Assembly (NCBI GenBank): GCA_914767715.1
Contig: OU612069.1
Location: 25,295,387 to 25,359,386 of the forward strand
Direction of reading: 5' to 3'
Source: Membranipora membranacea
Lineage: Eukaryota > Bryozoa > Gymnolaemata > Cheilostomatida > Membraniporidae
Length of the DNA: 64,000 bases
Made by a program: the position numbers and the translations under genes
The notes under the pieces: model-generated
Database searches by the model: none
Seen by the model: only the letters and a program-made list of their open reading frames with translations
Told to the model about the DNA's origin: nothing
Part shown: piece by piece, positions 36,563 through 48,798 of the stretch
Numbering within the stretch: the stretch's first letter is position 1
Layout of the letters: each line of letters begins with the position of its first letter

Positions 36563-38125
36563 AATAGATGACACTTACACCAAAACAATCGATTAATTAG
36601 ATAATCCTTGAATTAACAAGGATAGTGACAAGTTTAGTCAGGTGACAAGGACACTGACAAGTTTAGTGACCTAAATAACCAAAGAGTTAGAGACTCCAAC
36701 TTCTTGAGATAAGTAAGTGTAAGCTAAATTTTAGGTTATTATACATTATGATTTTCATCATAATATCCCTTAGAATATCAATTAGAATATCCATTATAAT
36801 ATCGATTAAATTGTCCACTAATGTATCCATCTTAATTCCAGTGTTATCTGAGAGACCGTAGTGAGGCACACTCACGCTGGTTCTCAGGCCTCCACCCATT
36901 ACTGAGCAGGATTCTGCCTCCACCCCTTACTAAGTGGGATTCTATGTTATTTATCATGTACACTTAACAAATACAGATAAAACTGAGATGAATAAAAGAG
37001 TGACAACATATATACAAACTCACGCATCCAGCATACAATTAACACCCACAGCTTATTTTTCCTGTAATTGTATTGACCAAAACATATTGCTTGCATGCAC
37101 TAACGATTATCCGGTGCAATTTTTAAACCAAATCAGTTCACAAACTTGTGATCTCATTTGAATTTTCTCTACATATATATATATATACTTTTATTGGCAA
37201 CCAATGTCATCTCATTCGCAATGTGTTGCACTCTGTGCCAGAAAAAAATTAATAAAACAAAAAAAAACAAAAAAAGAAAATTTTTTTAAAAAACATGACA
37301 TTTGCGTGCCAAATAATTGCTGCCATATTCAGCTGGTGATATGGATAATGTTCCAGATATTATACCCTTGGAGTAAGCTCCAGCTGCTGGCCAACACATC
37401 TACACCCCGCTAGAAACTATTGAATCTCAAAAGTCTGTTGTCTGTTGATAAACCTTTTTTCAATTCTCATACTGCCTAGGTGTACCTTAGATAACGATTT
37501 TGTACTTTGATTTGGTTGAAGCGCATTGGGGGTTGAGAATGCATGGTGATGGATAAAAAACATGAAGTTGAAGGAACCAAGTGAAACAGCACATTTATCA
37601 TGCCATTGAGAACTAGTGTGAAATTCGATTCACAAAGTATAAGGACTAATCAATTATATACAGTAAAATGTGAAATGAATTCCTTTGTATTTCACTTCTG
37701 CTTCTTTCATGTCAAACATAGACCTCATATACCAGGATATTTCAGCATTCTTCTGTTGTCTCAACTCATGATTATGTGGTAAATGATCGAGATGGGAATG
37801 GAAATTCTAGATGCTCTTTGTAATGAACCTTTTGATATTGAATATTATAGACAGCAGATACATAACTTTGATATAGTCGTGCACTTTCAAGCGACCATTA
37901 TAATAATAAATCTCATTTCTTATCTATGCATTCCGCAGACAACACGACACGCAGTTTTAATTTTAAAATTACATTTCACAGACTGTGGAAGGGTCAATGT
38001 TTCATGGAATAGGATGGGAGGAATTATTTATGATGCTTGATGTTGGAAAGAACAATGCAGCAAATGCGAATCCGTGTCATATGTTTCAGTTCTCACTAAT
38101 GAGAAAGGAAGTGGTGATTTATGAA

Positions 38126-38205
38126 AAGTTGCGTAGTGGATAGAATTCGAGCTTCTCAATCTGAGAGAACTACAGGTTTGAATCCCGTTCACTACCCATA
38201 CTGCT
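38126..38205 (+). repeat. tRNA-like SINE head, unit 1
   Basis: A-box-like stretch around 38131-38142 and B box GGTTTGAATCC at 38175-38185; same module as 100-170. Confidence 0.55.
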
Positions 38206-38802
38206 CATGGTGACGAGCTCTTCTTATCTAGCTCTAGCTTACCCACACTACCTTGTACAAAATTTAAATGGATGAGTTGTTTAATGTATCATTGATGCTA
38301 TGTAAGCATATTTTCATTGGCCCAAAAGAGGCACTGAATAGAAAGATAAAAAAAAAATTATTTTAGGTTGTCATCCCATGCAGTGATAAGCTAAGTACTC
38401 AGAAAACCACACGACCCGCTGTCTTTAAATGCGCAGATGTATTTTTCATTAGATTGAAGAGTTTTATGCTGCTCACCATAGGCATTGCTTTAACAATTGA
38501 ATAGATCGGATGTAGACAATCAATGTTTTTTTAACTTTAGTGCGAGGGTAAAATATAATTTCGGTTATTATTGAATTGAAAGTTTGTATTGTAGTGGATA
38601 TCGATGCATGCCGTAACTCATATCAGGTAATTTTTGTCCTCACTGGTCTTTCTTCGTCAAATTTGCTGTCCGCTGTGTTGTAAACAGCCTATTCTGCCTC
38701 ATGATTGTGATAAAATGACATAACATCTTCGATTAAAATTGATGTTGGACCATTCACATCTAGTAGAATAGCATCATTCATATAAGCAGACCCTCAGCCT
38801 AT

Positions 38803-39105
38803 ATTATTATATTATATATAATCTTTATTACTGAACCAATGATCATCTTCTAAAAATTAGAGGCGACCTTTAGAGGTTTCATCACAATATAAGTAAGGAA
38901 GGCAACCTGGGCATGAAAATAAAAACAGAAAAAAATTAATTATTAGACTTTATAATTTACACATCCGGCATTGGTGTAACACATGAGTAAAGTGTTGCCT
39001 CTCAATTCAGTTCGTGAGCTGGTGTTGAGGCGCGTTTTATGTCTACTAGGTCTGTGAGCACTCGGTTGAGGTAGTAAATGATGCAGGCAGTGCCCAGGTG
39101 TCTTG
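38803..39105. other. Segment present only in unit 1
   Basis: Units 2 and 3 jump from CTCAGCCTAT straight to CTGCGATGAGG, while unit 1 has about 300 bases between. What follows in all units (CATGACCGAAACGTCACATT) recalls the tails of some Penelope-like or related retroelements, but no hammerhead core or coding region could be fitted. Confidence 0.6.
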
Positions 39106-39682
39106 ATCTGCGATGAGGTAGGATTCCGCTTTTGATAAGTTCGAAGATGATCAGCTGACTACGATGTTGGCATGACCGAAACGTCACATTCAACCCTGTT
39201 TATGAAATTAATCGAAAATTAGTCAATCACACGTGATTCAGAACTTTACTATATTAAATTTTCAGCATTCCTATTTTAACATCAAATGGCCAGCTTCTAT
39301 TAATAAGTGTCTGAACTATGACCGATAGTATGTTGGTTTATTTCCAATGTATTTAATTTTCGCATGCAAATTCCATCCGCATTAGTCGTCTGGTTATTGC
39401 ATAACATAGGCAGTCTATTCTTATAAACTATCTTATCATCATAGGTTAATATCTTCTTCCTACATAAAAGAAAATATACCATAATAGAAATATTTAATCT
39501 TATATCATCTTTTATTCTCCGACATCAAAAGGGTCATGACCATATACCATGTGCGAATTCCAACCAATCCTCAAACATTGACTATGTCACAGTATTTAAA
39601 AGACGAGACGGAATTTTGAAATATCAGGGTGTATATATTACGAAGTCAATACTCGCCATGAAAGAGACGGAAGAGAAACATT

Positions 39683-39715
39683 GACGATATCGTCTTACAC
39701 TAAATGGTATATAAG
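39683..39715 (+). promoter_or_regulatory. Promoter of proline-rich peptide gene, unit 1
   Basis: A perfect 12-bp palindrome GACGATATCGTC (39683-39694) stands 13 bases before the TATA box TATATAAG (39708-39715), which is 40 bases from the ATG. The palindrome is unchanged in all three units and may bind a dimeric factor. Confidence 0.6.
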
Positions 39716-39754
39716 TATTAGATCTGTAAATTGGCATCACTCTTCTCATTCAAG

Positions 39755-40984
39755 ATGAAGTTGACAGTTGCTCTTGCTGTGTTTAGCTCTGCCTTTGTAG
39801 CGATGACTCTGGCAGAAAGTCAACCTGTTATTGAGCCACCGCCGTTTGTAGCTTTACCTGGACGAGGACCACCGCCGGGAGTTCAGGTACTACCCGTTAC
39901 CCGTTCAAGGTACAGACGTAACCCGCAATATTGGGATGGACACAAAAGTAAGTGATCCACCTCTTAAAACTGAAAAAATTCCAATCACAATAAAACCAAC
40001 AATGTTTTTTGTACTTTATTGCCGTCACGAAGCTGTTGCCAACTCATTTTAGTCATCACTATAGCGATGACTCTGGCAGAAAGTCCACCTGTTATTGAGC
40101 CACCTCCGTTTGTAGCTTTACCTGGACGAGGACCACCGCCGGGAGTTCAGGTGATACCTGGAAGGATACCACCACCTGTAGTAAAGCCGTTACCCGCAAT
40201 ATTGAGATGTACAGCACACAAGTAAGTGATTCATCTCTTAAAACTGAAAACATTCTAATTACAAAAAAACCGTCAATGTTTTTTATGCCGTCACAAAGCT
40301 GTTGGCAACTCAATTTAGTCATAATTATAAATCAACAATTGAAAATTGAGCTACCACCCATACCCAGCTGCCAATTGACCATTTAAAAATCCTTTCTGTA
40401 TTAATATACAGGTTTCAACAACATATTATTGAGAAAATGTGATACATAAGATTTTCTATCTGCAGCTTCCATAAGTATAGTTTACAAAAATATATTGAGA
40501 GCCATGAGATGTTAGACTATTCATCACTTCAGAAAGATTTCCAAAGACAGTGACTTTCCATCCATATATCCAAGGATTGCTTTTCATAGATCCAGGAGAT
40601 CCTCTCCATGCCACACCGATTTTAGACGATTGAAAGCTAAAACTGGAAAACGTGACAATAGCTTTTTTATTATTTATATGAATTATTTAAACCACAGCAC
40701 CGAGCCTTTGTAGCTCAAACTACGGTCAGCATTCAAATAGTACCATTGTTACCACAAAGGATACAGGAATGTAGAAATAAATATGACATAACATAACATA
40801 GCTCCCATATATGTATGATTTCTTAATATATAATTTTATATTATATTATATTATTTTATATCATATTACTTTATATTATATTATTTTGTATTGCAGAGAC
40901 TGTGGTGAAGGAGGACTCTGTTTAAGAGGCTGGGGAGCTGCGGCAGGAAAGACCATGTGTGTGAAAGTGGCGGATGATGGTTGA
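39755..40984 (+). CDS. Proline-rich secreted four-cysteine peptide, unit 1
   Basis: Three exons: 39755-39947 (1a), 40065-40221 (1b), 40897-40984. 1a encodes signal peptide MKLTVALAVFSSAFVAMTLA and a Pro/Gly-rich stretch (PPPFVALPGRGPPPGVQVLP), ending RSRYRRNPQYWDGHK. 1b repeats the Pro-rich unit and ends PLPAILRCTAHK. The last exon gives DCGEGGLCLRGWGAAAGK and TMCVKVADDG. Cysteine spacing is C-x5-C-x5-C-x12-C. Donor phases are 1 then 2, so 1a+1b+last is in frame (145 aa), whereas 1a joined to the last exon reads out of frame and stops. AATAAA lies at 41054-41059. A bipartite Pro-rich plus Cys-rich layout is seen in some invertebrate antimicrobial peptides such as penaeidins, but the sequence is not theirs. 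Function is inferred, not shown. Confidence 0.8.
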
Positions 40985-42757
40985 TGCATTAAAAATGTAT
41001 ATATAAAGGAATTTATTTGGAAACCCAAGCTATACATTTGTTTTTGGTTACAGAATAAAACCTCTCTTCCATCTTAACCGCTTTGTTTGATGACCAATAT
41101 TCTCCATACCACTTCTATGTATTGCTTGATCTGCAATTCATGTTGAAAAAAAATTGTTATAATTTGAAAACAAAGTTGTTATGGGTCTAAAAACTTTGGC
41201 TTGGCAAAGCTACATTTATTAAACTAGTCGTAGCAGAAAGCCTAAAACAGCTCATTTTAGATAGTTTTTAGGACATGTCCTGTTGCGTTAAATACTGGAA
41301 AACTTGTAATGTTGAAGACAAATTCTGATGGAAATTCTTTTGTACACAATGGTTTATCCTTAAGCATGTCAGAACTGATATACAAAACCACATCAAAAGG
41401 AGAATCCTTGCCATCAAAATAACATTGAACTTATGTATGTAGTAGTAAGTGTGTGCGCCAACCATGCAGTCAACTTTGAATATTCCAGTCCGATTTAGTA
41501 AGTGCATATATCCCATATGAAGTCTTATCTTCTAATCTTATAAAATCATCATAATAATCAGGTTGATGAGACTGACTCCCACCAAATCGTGTAGATGGTA
41601 AACTCCCCTTCATACTCAGACAAGGATATCAGAATCAGCCTGCTCAATATCCTGCAGCTCGCTCACTACAATATCAGTAGTGACCTGGTCGATACTCATG
41701 GGTTCTGCGTGTCATATCAATTCCTATAACTGACATATTCACAAAAGCTAGTACCTGTCCAAGTTAACTAGCATTTCTCTTCCCTTCCCTCAGTTTGATG
41801 TCAGAACCACTTCCAATTGAAACTTGTATTGGGACGTGATTGCGGAGCTTGCTGCACTGGTTATGGAACTACTGATGTTTCCACTGCATGGCCAGACGGC
41901 AGTCCAGCCTTTCCATTTCGATATGCAGTCCTACGCACTAGAATCATGTGATATCAATATTGTTGTTTTAAGCCATACCACATTCACACACCAGCAAATA
42001 CAGTAAAATTTGAATAAACTTGTGAACTTGTAGTGAAGCTGAGTCCAAAACATGTAACATCGTGCAGCGGAAAAATGATTTCTTGAATAAATCAGGTATA
42101 AAAGTGCATGCTGTCTGTGGCAGAGATTGTTTGGTCACTTTACTTATCATTCACATAGCGAGGTTATCCTGAACGCGCACTTTATCTTATACAGCGACTA
42201 GGTCAGGTAGTTTTTTTGTAAACTTTCATAGACATCGTTAGTCGAGTCTACAAGAGAGGACAACTTCCATAAATGATTTTGAATTTGAATTAGCATTAAT
42301 TGTAGAGACTTGGTAGTCCATCTACAGGTTTTGCTTGTGCGGGGAGTAATAATATGGACAAAGATTTTTTTATGAGACTCAAACTGCTTTTACACTAGGC
42401 GATAATCGTACCGAGTTCTCGTGCAAAAATGCATAAGATACATAAGCATAAGATACAGGCTTTGATATGTTCTTTTAGAAATTATATTTTGGGTCAGTAG
42501 GAAAAATGCTGTTGCGTCAGATTTATATTTGATTCCCAAATACATCTATCAGTAGAAAATAAATGGTGAATTGATGCGGATTTGGATGATACAATATTGT
42601 ATATATACATAGACTCTATAAGTCTATGTTTATATCACACATGGCTTTTAGACTAAACTATGTTGGACTTAGAGCAAAGAAATTAGATAAATTAAAAATA
42701 AGCATAGTCATAGATGGCATGGGTAGATAAAGTTTAATCCAATTGCCTGCATTACAG

Positions 42758-43045
42758 TTAGTCCCTTCCACTGGTCACACCGCCTGTGACATAGTTAGTC
42801 CCTTCCACTGGTCACACAGCCTGTCACATTGCCAGCGGACTGAGAGCACCGGTCACACCACCTGTGACATAGTTAGTCCCTTCCACTGGTCACACAGCCT
42901 GTGACATAGCCAGCGGACTGGGAGCACTGGTCACACCACCTGTGACATAGTTAGTCCCTTCCACTGGTCACACAGCCTGTGACATAGCCAGCGGACTGGG
43001 AGCACTGGTCACACCGCCTGTGACATTGCCAGCGGACTGGGATCA
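42758..43045. repeat. 49-bp minisatellite, unit 1
   Basis: Mixed units built of TCCCTTCCACTGGTCACAC, CGCCTGTGACATAGCC and AGCGGACTGGGAGCAC. Each unit contains the interrupted palindrome GTCACA-N5-TGTGAC. Confidence 0.9.
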
Positions 43046-43068
43046 CTGAATACAGGATTAATATTATA

Positions 43069-44423
43069 TCAAGTGAGTTTCTCACTAGAATCAACATAGT
43101 GATACCTACTGCTGTCTCTATCAGAGTCAGCTTTTGTTAAAGAAACTTCGGCATTCTGTACCTTTGATTTGTTACAATTGGTAGACTCTCCTGAACTGTT
43201 TTGTGCATCGAAAGCACCAGATCCCTCATGTAACATAAGTTTTGTGAACTGCTCTTCAGATTCAACATATTGACCCACAGCTGGTGAGGTATAACTACCA
43301 CTAGCTGCGCTGTGAGAGACGGGCGATCTGTACAGCATAGCATCATCAGCAGAGGCCGAGCTAGGTCGATTGTCTACTGCCGACTGAGATTTCTGAAATT
43401 AAGAATTACAATTATACATGGTTATAGTTGCAACAATTCAAACGATTCAATAGCAAGCTCTTTTTATGACAAAGTAAATGCATCCTTTTTGTCGCAACAT
43501 TTAATGTTTGTGTTAGCTAATAAATCAATCAAATCTTTCGATGATATATTTATATTCATATCAATGAAAAGGAATACATTCAATGAAATTATGAGATAAC
43601 ATTGAATCATAATAACATTTATAATAATTTAAGTAATGTGTGGGACAAAAAATAACCATCGTTTGAAGTTTTGGGCTTTAGCAAGCAATACATTGAAAAA
43701 GAGCTATGTGTCTGTGAGGTCTAAGGGTGAACACTGCTTAGTGTGACTGAGCACAAATTTACAGCAGTTATATACTTTTTTTTCGATGTAACAATAACTT
43801 TAGATTCGTAACGTGCTAATTTATGTAGCTCAAAGCAGGCAGTTTGGGGCAGACAAAACATCTCGCTCAATTTGTAATCAAAACAGTCATCATGATTCAA
43901 ACAAACTAATCAACATAATTAATTGCCACCGATGTACGCATACTCATCTGTGATAAATTCACACGCCTACGCTGACACACACCATGATACTGTAGTTAAA
44001 TGCAAGTTACAACTTAAACTCACTGGAATAATTCCCTGAGCTTTGAGCTCTTCTGTTCGTGCCTCCTGTTTTCTCTCTAATATTACACTAGACCTCATTG
44101 CTTCCCTCATGGCCGATCTAGCCTTCTCTCCCCTGGTCATTTCCTCAGCAGGTTTTTCTGTAAAAATAAAATATTATTCTTATATAGAGGTGCCAGGATC
44201 AGTCCACATCAAGGTTCAGATACTGAGGTTAAATATTAGAGGCCACCCTATGCGTATTACCACCAGTCCAGGAATCCAGATGTGTGGTGTGGGTTTTGTT
44301 ATTAATGTAACAACCTAATCCACTCATGATGTATGAGTCATAATCATTAACATTGAACTCAGAATGAGTCCTTCTTATCACATTTAAATGAACCACTTTG
44401 CAATGAGTAAGTTGTACATAAGA
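43069..44423 (-). CDS. Unrecognised gene with Ser/Tyr-rich C terminus, unit 1 (3' exons)
   Basis: Three exons on the minus strand: 44423-44261 (163 nt), 44157-44024 (134 nt), 43392-43069 (324 nt). Phases 0, 1, 0 agree with GT..AG sites. Exon A reads YVQLTHCKVVHLNVIRRTHS and SYIMSGLGCYINNK. Exon B is a charged helix (KPAEEMTRGEKARSAMREAM, ERKQEARTEELKAQG). Exon C is Ser-rich with many tyrosines (SGSYTSPAVGQYVESEEQF, RYHYVDSSEKLT) and a stop. The last two look like a cytoplasmic or scaffold region with phosphorylation sites, but no transmembrane exon was found and I know no family. The upstream start was not found, so the gene may be 5'-truncated. The same three exons are open in all units. Confidence 0.6.
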
Positions 44424-45022
44424 CTGGAATTACAGGTGACCGCTCTATTCTATCTATATATTGGAGTTATCTCCTTAATGTCAATGATGGAACGATTCCA
44501 GGTCAAAATTAACATTCATACATCAACATACTATATTGGCAACTAAGATGTTATGTCAAAGTGAGGTTGATCATCGCACTTATTTAAAAAGAAATAAGAT
44601 GGACGTGTCGAGGAGAAGGACTGTGACAGGATCCTCATTTCAAGCTCATGTGGTAATCAAGTAAGCAGCTGAACACCATTGTCATCTCTAACACTATTAA
44701 CCAGCGTATCTGTTAGACTTCTGATACTTATTCATTGCATCATTTTGATCAATCTTGTTTAGAACAGTTGAAAGCGCAGCGATGCCATTTGTGAAAGCTC
44801 ATGGTTGACCTGAACATATGTCAATAAAGTTTCCATTATTTATTAAGTTCAGTTCAATATCAGTCGTTACCAATTAAACTGGAGACTTTATTCACTGTAG
44901 ACTACAAACATTGTTAAAAAAATACTCATATAGAACAAAAAGCATTCCAAACACGATAATCATCATCTTGCTTCAAACAAGATCTCTATGGATCATATGA
45001 ATACCCCATATTTTTTTCTAAA

Positions 45023-45112
45023 TTAATCCATAGAACAAAAGGCCATTGAGCACAAAACTCTGTCCTCAAACTTGTAAATAAAATCATTGGGTTCATAGGA
45101 ACACTTCATCAC
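45023..45112 (-). pseudogene. Truncated D8C exon, end of unit 1
   Basis: Reads VMKCSYEPNDFIYKFEDR then VLCSMAFCSMD and stop, the C-terminal third of the D8C domain seen whole at 63716-64000. Cut at the unit junction; the AATAAA after the stop in unit 3 is a T/A run here, so the signal is lost. Confidence 0.75.
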
Positions 45113-45847
45113 AATTTTTGTAACACCATTGCTGCAGTTCATGGAGCTGAGTAGAAGAAAATACACTCTGGCGACTGGTGAAAAGATCAAATAATTCTTT
45201 AGATTGCAGCACAATGCTGTTCTTCACTATGGCCATACTAACTGATTGGCTGCACAAGTGAAACGAAACTTTAAAATCCCACATACAGATTAAAAACCAA
45301 TTCCCTCAGAATGGTGGCCACCGACGCACCTAACCCGCTACTTTCCTTTGATACTCTACTATCTGATGGTTTTAAGTCTCTGCTCCACAGCATTAATATC
45401 TGTAGAGACTGTTTTAGATCTCAGGCTATCAGTATTTTGAATAAGTCACTCTTTTAATTTATTTTCTACTTTTTTTGTATTCTATGTAAACCACAAATAA
45501 TTTTTATGCAATCACTAACAGCTTTAGACATCGGCATTTTTATTAATAATTTTTTACCGCCAGCAGACCAAAGCTTTTCATTTCTCAAACACCCCTTTGA
45601 GATAATCAAAATACATACACACTACAAAATACTCCTTTTGTGGTATTCAATTTTTGCTTAGCGATTCTAAAATTGGCTCAATCGTGTTCCAAACTTACAT
45701 GTACCAATCCGGTAAAGCATGATCGGAAGGAAGGAAAATCCGTCCGAGCTCCGAGATTAGAATCTTTCAAGTTGTAATGAAACTAAAAACTAGGTGATCC
45801 AATACAACATGGTGAGTGTCTGAAATTATAACTGTAACAGGACCCAC

Positions 45848-45927
45848 CAGCAGTTCGCAGAAGTTCCAGAAAGACAAAGCAGAACGACACTGTAGAGGAT
45901 GATAGAAATGTTGATAGAAAGCTCCAT
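45848..45927 (-). pseudogene. Orphan signal-peptide exon, unit 2
   Basis: 80 bp copy of the NHL exon 1, open, donor kept; one residue before the donor is now Cys (NCW in place of NSW). Confidence 0.78.
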
Positions 45928-47465
45928 AATAGATGACACTTACACCAAAACAATCGATTAATTAGATAATCCTTAAATTAACAAGGATAGTGACAAGTTT
46001 AGTCAGGTGACAAGGACACTGACAAGTTTAGTGACCTAAATAACCAAAGAGTTAGAGACTCTAACTCCTTGAGATAAGTAAGTGTAAGCTAAATTTTAGG
46101 TTATTATACATTATGATTTTCATCATAATATTCCATTAAAATATCAATTAGAATATCCATTATAATATCGATTAAATTGCCCACTAATGTATCCATTTGA
46201 ATTCCAGTGTTATCTGAGAGACCGTAGTGAGGCACACTCACGCTGGTTCTCAGGCCTCCACCCATTACTGAGCGGGATTCTGCCTCCACCCCTTACTAAG
46301 TGGGATTCTATGTTATTTATCATGTACGCTTAACAAATACAGATAAAACTGAGATGAATAAAAGAGTGACAACATATATACAAACTCATGCATCCAGCAT
46401 ACAATTAACACCCGTAGCTTATTTTTCCTGTAATTGTATTGACCAAAATGTATTGCTTGCATGCACTAACAATTATCCAGTGCAATTTTTAAAACAAATC
46501 AGTTCAGAAACTTGTGATCACTCATTTGAATTTTCTCTACTTATATATATATACTTTTATTGGCAACCAATGTCATCTCATTCGAAATGTTTTGCACTCA
46601 GTGCCAGAAAAAAATTTTCAAAACAAAAAAAGAAAATTTTTTTAAAAAACATGACCTTTGCGTGCCAAAAAATTGCTGCCATATTCAGCTGGTGATATGG
46701 ATAATGTCCCAGATATTATACCCTTGGAGTAAGCTCCAGCTGCAGGCCAACACATCTACACCCCGCTAGAAATTATTGAATCTCAGAAGTCTGTTGTCTG
46801 TTGATAAACCTTTTTTCAATGCTCATATTGCCTAGCTAGGTGTACCTTAGATAACGATTTTGTACTTTGATTTGGTTGGATTTTGGATGGATAAAAAATA
46901 TGAAGTTGAAGGAACCAAGTGGAACAGCACATTTATCATGCCATTGAGAACTATTGTGAAATTAGATTCACAAAATATAAGGACTAATCGATTATATACA
47001 GTAAAATTTGAAATGAATTCCTTTGTATTTCACTTCTGCTTCTTTCATGTCAAACTTAGACCTCATATACCAGGATATTTCAGCATTCTTCTGTTGTCTC
47101 GACTCATGATTATGTGGTAAATGATCGAGATGGGAATGGAAATTCTAGATGCTCTTTGTAATGAACCTTTTGATATTGAATCTTATAGACAGCAGATACC
47201 TAACTTTGATATAGTCGTGCACTTTCAAGCGACCATGATAAAAATAAATCTCATTTCTTATCTATGCATTCCGCAGACAACACGACACGCAGTTTTAATT
47301 TTAAAATTACATTTCACAGACTGTGGAATGGTCAATGCTTCCTGGAATAGGATGGGAGGAATTATTTATGATGCTTGATGTTGGAAAGAACAATGCAGCA
47401 AATGCGAATCCATGTCATATGTTTCAGTTCTCACTAATGAGAAAGGAAGTGGTGATTTATGTAAA

Positions 47466-47545
47466 GTTGCGTAGTGGTTAGAATTCGAGCTTCTCAATCT
47501 GAGAGAACTACAGGTTTGAATCCCGTTCACTACCCATACTGCTCA
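47466..47545 (+). repeat. tRNA-like SINE head, unit 2
   Basis: A-box-like GTAGTGGTTA (47471-47480) and B box GGTTTGAATCC (47513-47523). Closest of the copies to a tRNA A box. Confidence 0.55.
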
Positions 47546-48726
47546 TGGTGACGAGCTCTTCTTATCTAGCTCTAGCTTACCCACACTACCTTGTACAAAA
47601 TTTAAATGGATGAGTTGTTTAATGTATCATTGATGCTATGTAAGCATATTCTCATTGGCCCAAAAGGGGCACTGAATAGAAAGATGAAAAAAATTATTTT
47701 AGGTTTGTCATCCCATGCAGTGATAAGCTAAGTACTCAGAAAACCACACGACCCGCTGTCTTTAAATGCGCAGATGTATTTTTCATTAGATTGAAGAGTT
47801 TTATGCTGCTCACCATAGGCATTGCTTTAACAATTGAATAGATCGGATGTAGACAATCAATGTTTTTTTAAGTGCGTGCGTGAGTGCGAGGGTAAAATAT
47901 AATTTCGGTTATTATTTATTGAATTGAACGTTTGTATTGTACTGGATAGCGATGCATGCCGTAACTCATATCAGTTAATTTTTGTCCTCACCGGTCTTTC
48001 TTCGTCAAATTTGCTGTCCGCTCTGTTGTAAACAGCCTATTCTGCCTCATGATTGTGATAAAATGACATAATATCTTTGAATAAAATTGATGTTGCACCG
48101 TTCACATCCAGTAGACTAGCATCAATCATATAAGGAGACTCTCAGCCTATACCTGCGATGAGGTAGGATTACGCTTTTGATAAGTTCGAAGATGATCAGC
48201 TGACTACGATGTTGGCATGACCGAAACGTCACATTCGACCCTGTTTATGAAATGAATCAAAAATTACAGTCAATCACATGTGATTCAGAACTTTTCTGTA
48301 TTAAATTTTCAGCATTCCTATTTTAACATCAAATGACCAGCTTCTATTAATAAGTGTCTGAACTATGACCGATAGTATGTTGGTTTTATTTCCCATGTAT
48401 CAAATTTTCAAATACAAATTCCATCCGCATTAGTTGTCTGGTTATTGCATAACATAGGCAGTTTATTCTTATAAACTATCTTATCATCATAGGTTAATAT
48501 CTTCTTCCTACATAGAAGAAAATATACCATAATAAAAATACTTAATCTTATATTATCTTTTATTCTCCGACATCAAAAGGGTCATGACCATATACCATGT
48601 GCGAATTCCAACCAATCCTCAAACATTGACTATGTAACGGTATATAGAAGATGAGACGAAATTTTGAAATATCAGGGTGTATATCTTAAGAAGTCAATAC
48701 TCGCCATAACAGAGACGGAAAACATT

Positions 48727-48759
48727 GACGATATCGTCTTACACTAAATGGTATATAAG
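48727..48759 (+). promoter_or_regulatory. Promoter of proline-rich peptide gene, unit 2
   Basis: GACGATATCGTC (48727-48738) and TATATAAG (48752-48759), 40 bases before the ATG, same spacing as unit 1. Confidence 0.6.
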
Positions 48760-48798
48760 TATTAGATCTGTAAATTGGCATCACTCTTCTCATTCAAG

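Larger units (their letters stand above)
34613..38290 (+). repeat. Right arm of the inverted duplication
   Basis: Inverted match of 1-7470. It overlaps the start of tandem unit 1 (from 35975) and lacks the NHL gene body, the LINE relic and the MITE of the left arm. Confidence 0.85.
35975..45112 (+). repeat. Tandem unit 1 (9138 bp)
   Basis: Starts at AATTTTTGTAACACC, the same phrase that starts units 2 and 3, and ends at CTTCATCAC inside a D8C exon fragment. Contains an orphan NHL signal exon, SINE head, proline-rich peptide gene, 49-bp minisatellite and the Ser/Tyr-rich gene. Confidence 0.9.

Noticed and set aside
37783-38040. 85-codon plus-strand frame present in all three units (also 47121-47378 and 56824-57081)
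   Set aside because: It is interrupted by a stop in the left-arm copy, several differences between copies change amino acids, and no splice sites, signal peptide or domain is seen. Openness is explained by recent duplication.
38900-39210. Possible hammerhead ribozyme or Penelope-like tail (GAAACGTC after a CTGA)
   Set aside because: The CTGANGA core is not at the right distance and no flanking helices could be drawn.
41268-42006. Frames around 41.3-42.0 kb, including a Cys-rich reading RDCGACCTGYG near 41850
   Set aside because: A small indel changes the reading downstream between units 1 and 2/3, no partner exon was found, and conservation is only that of the whole unit.
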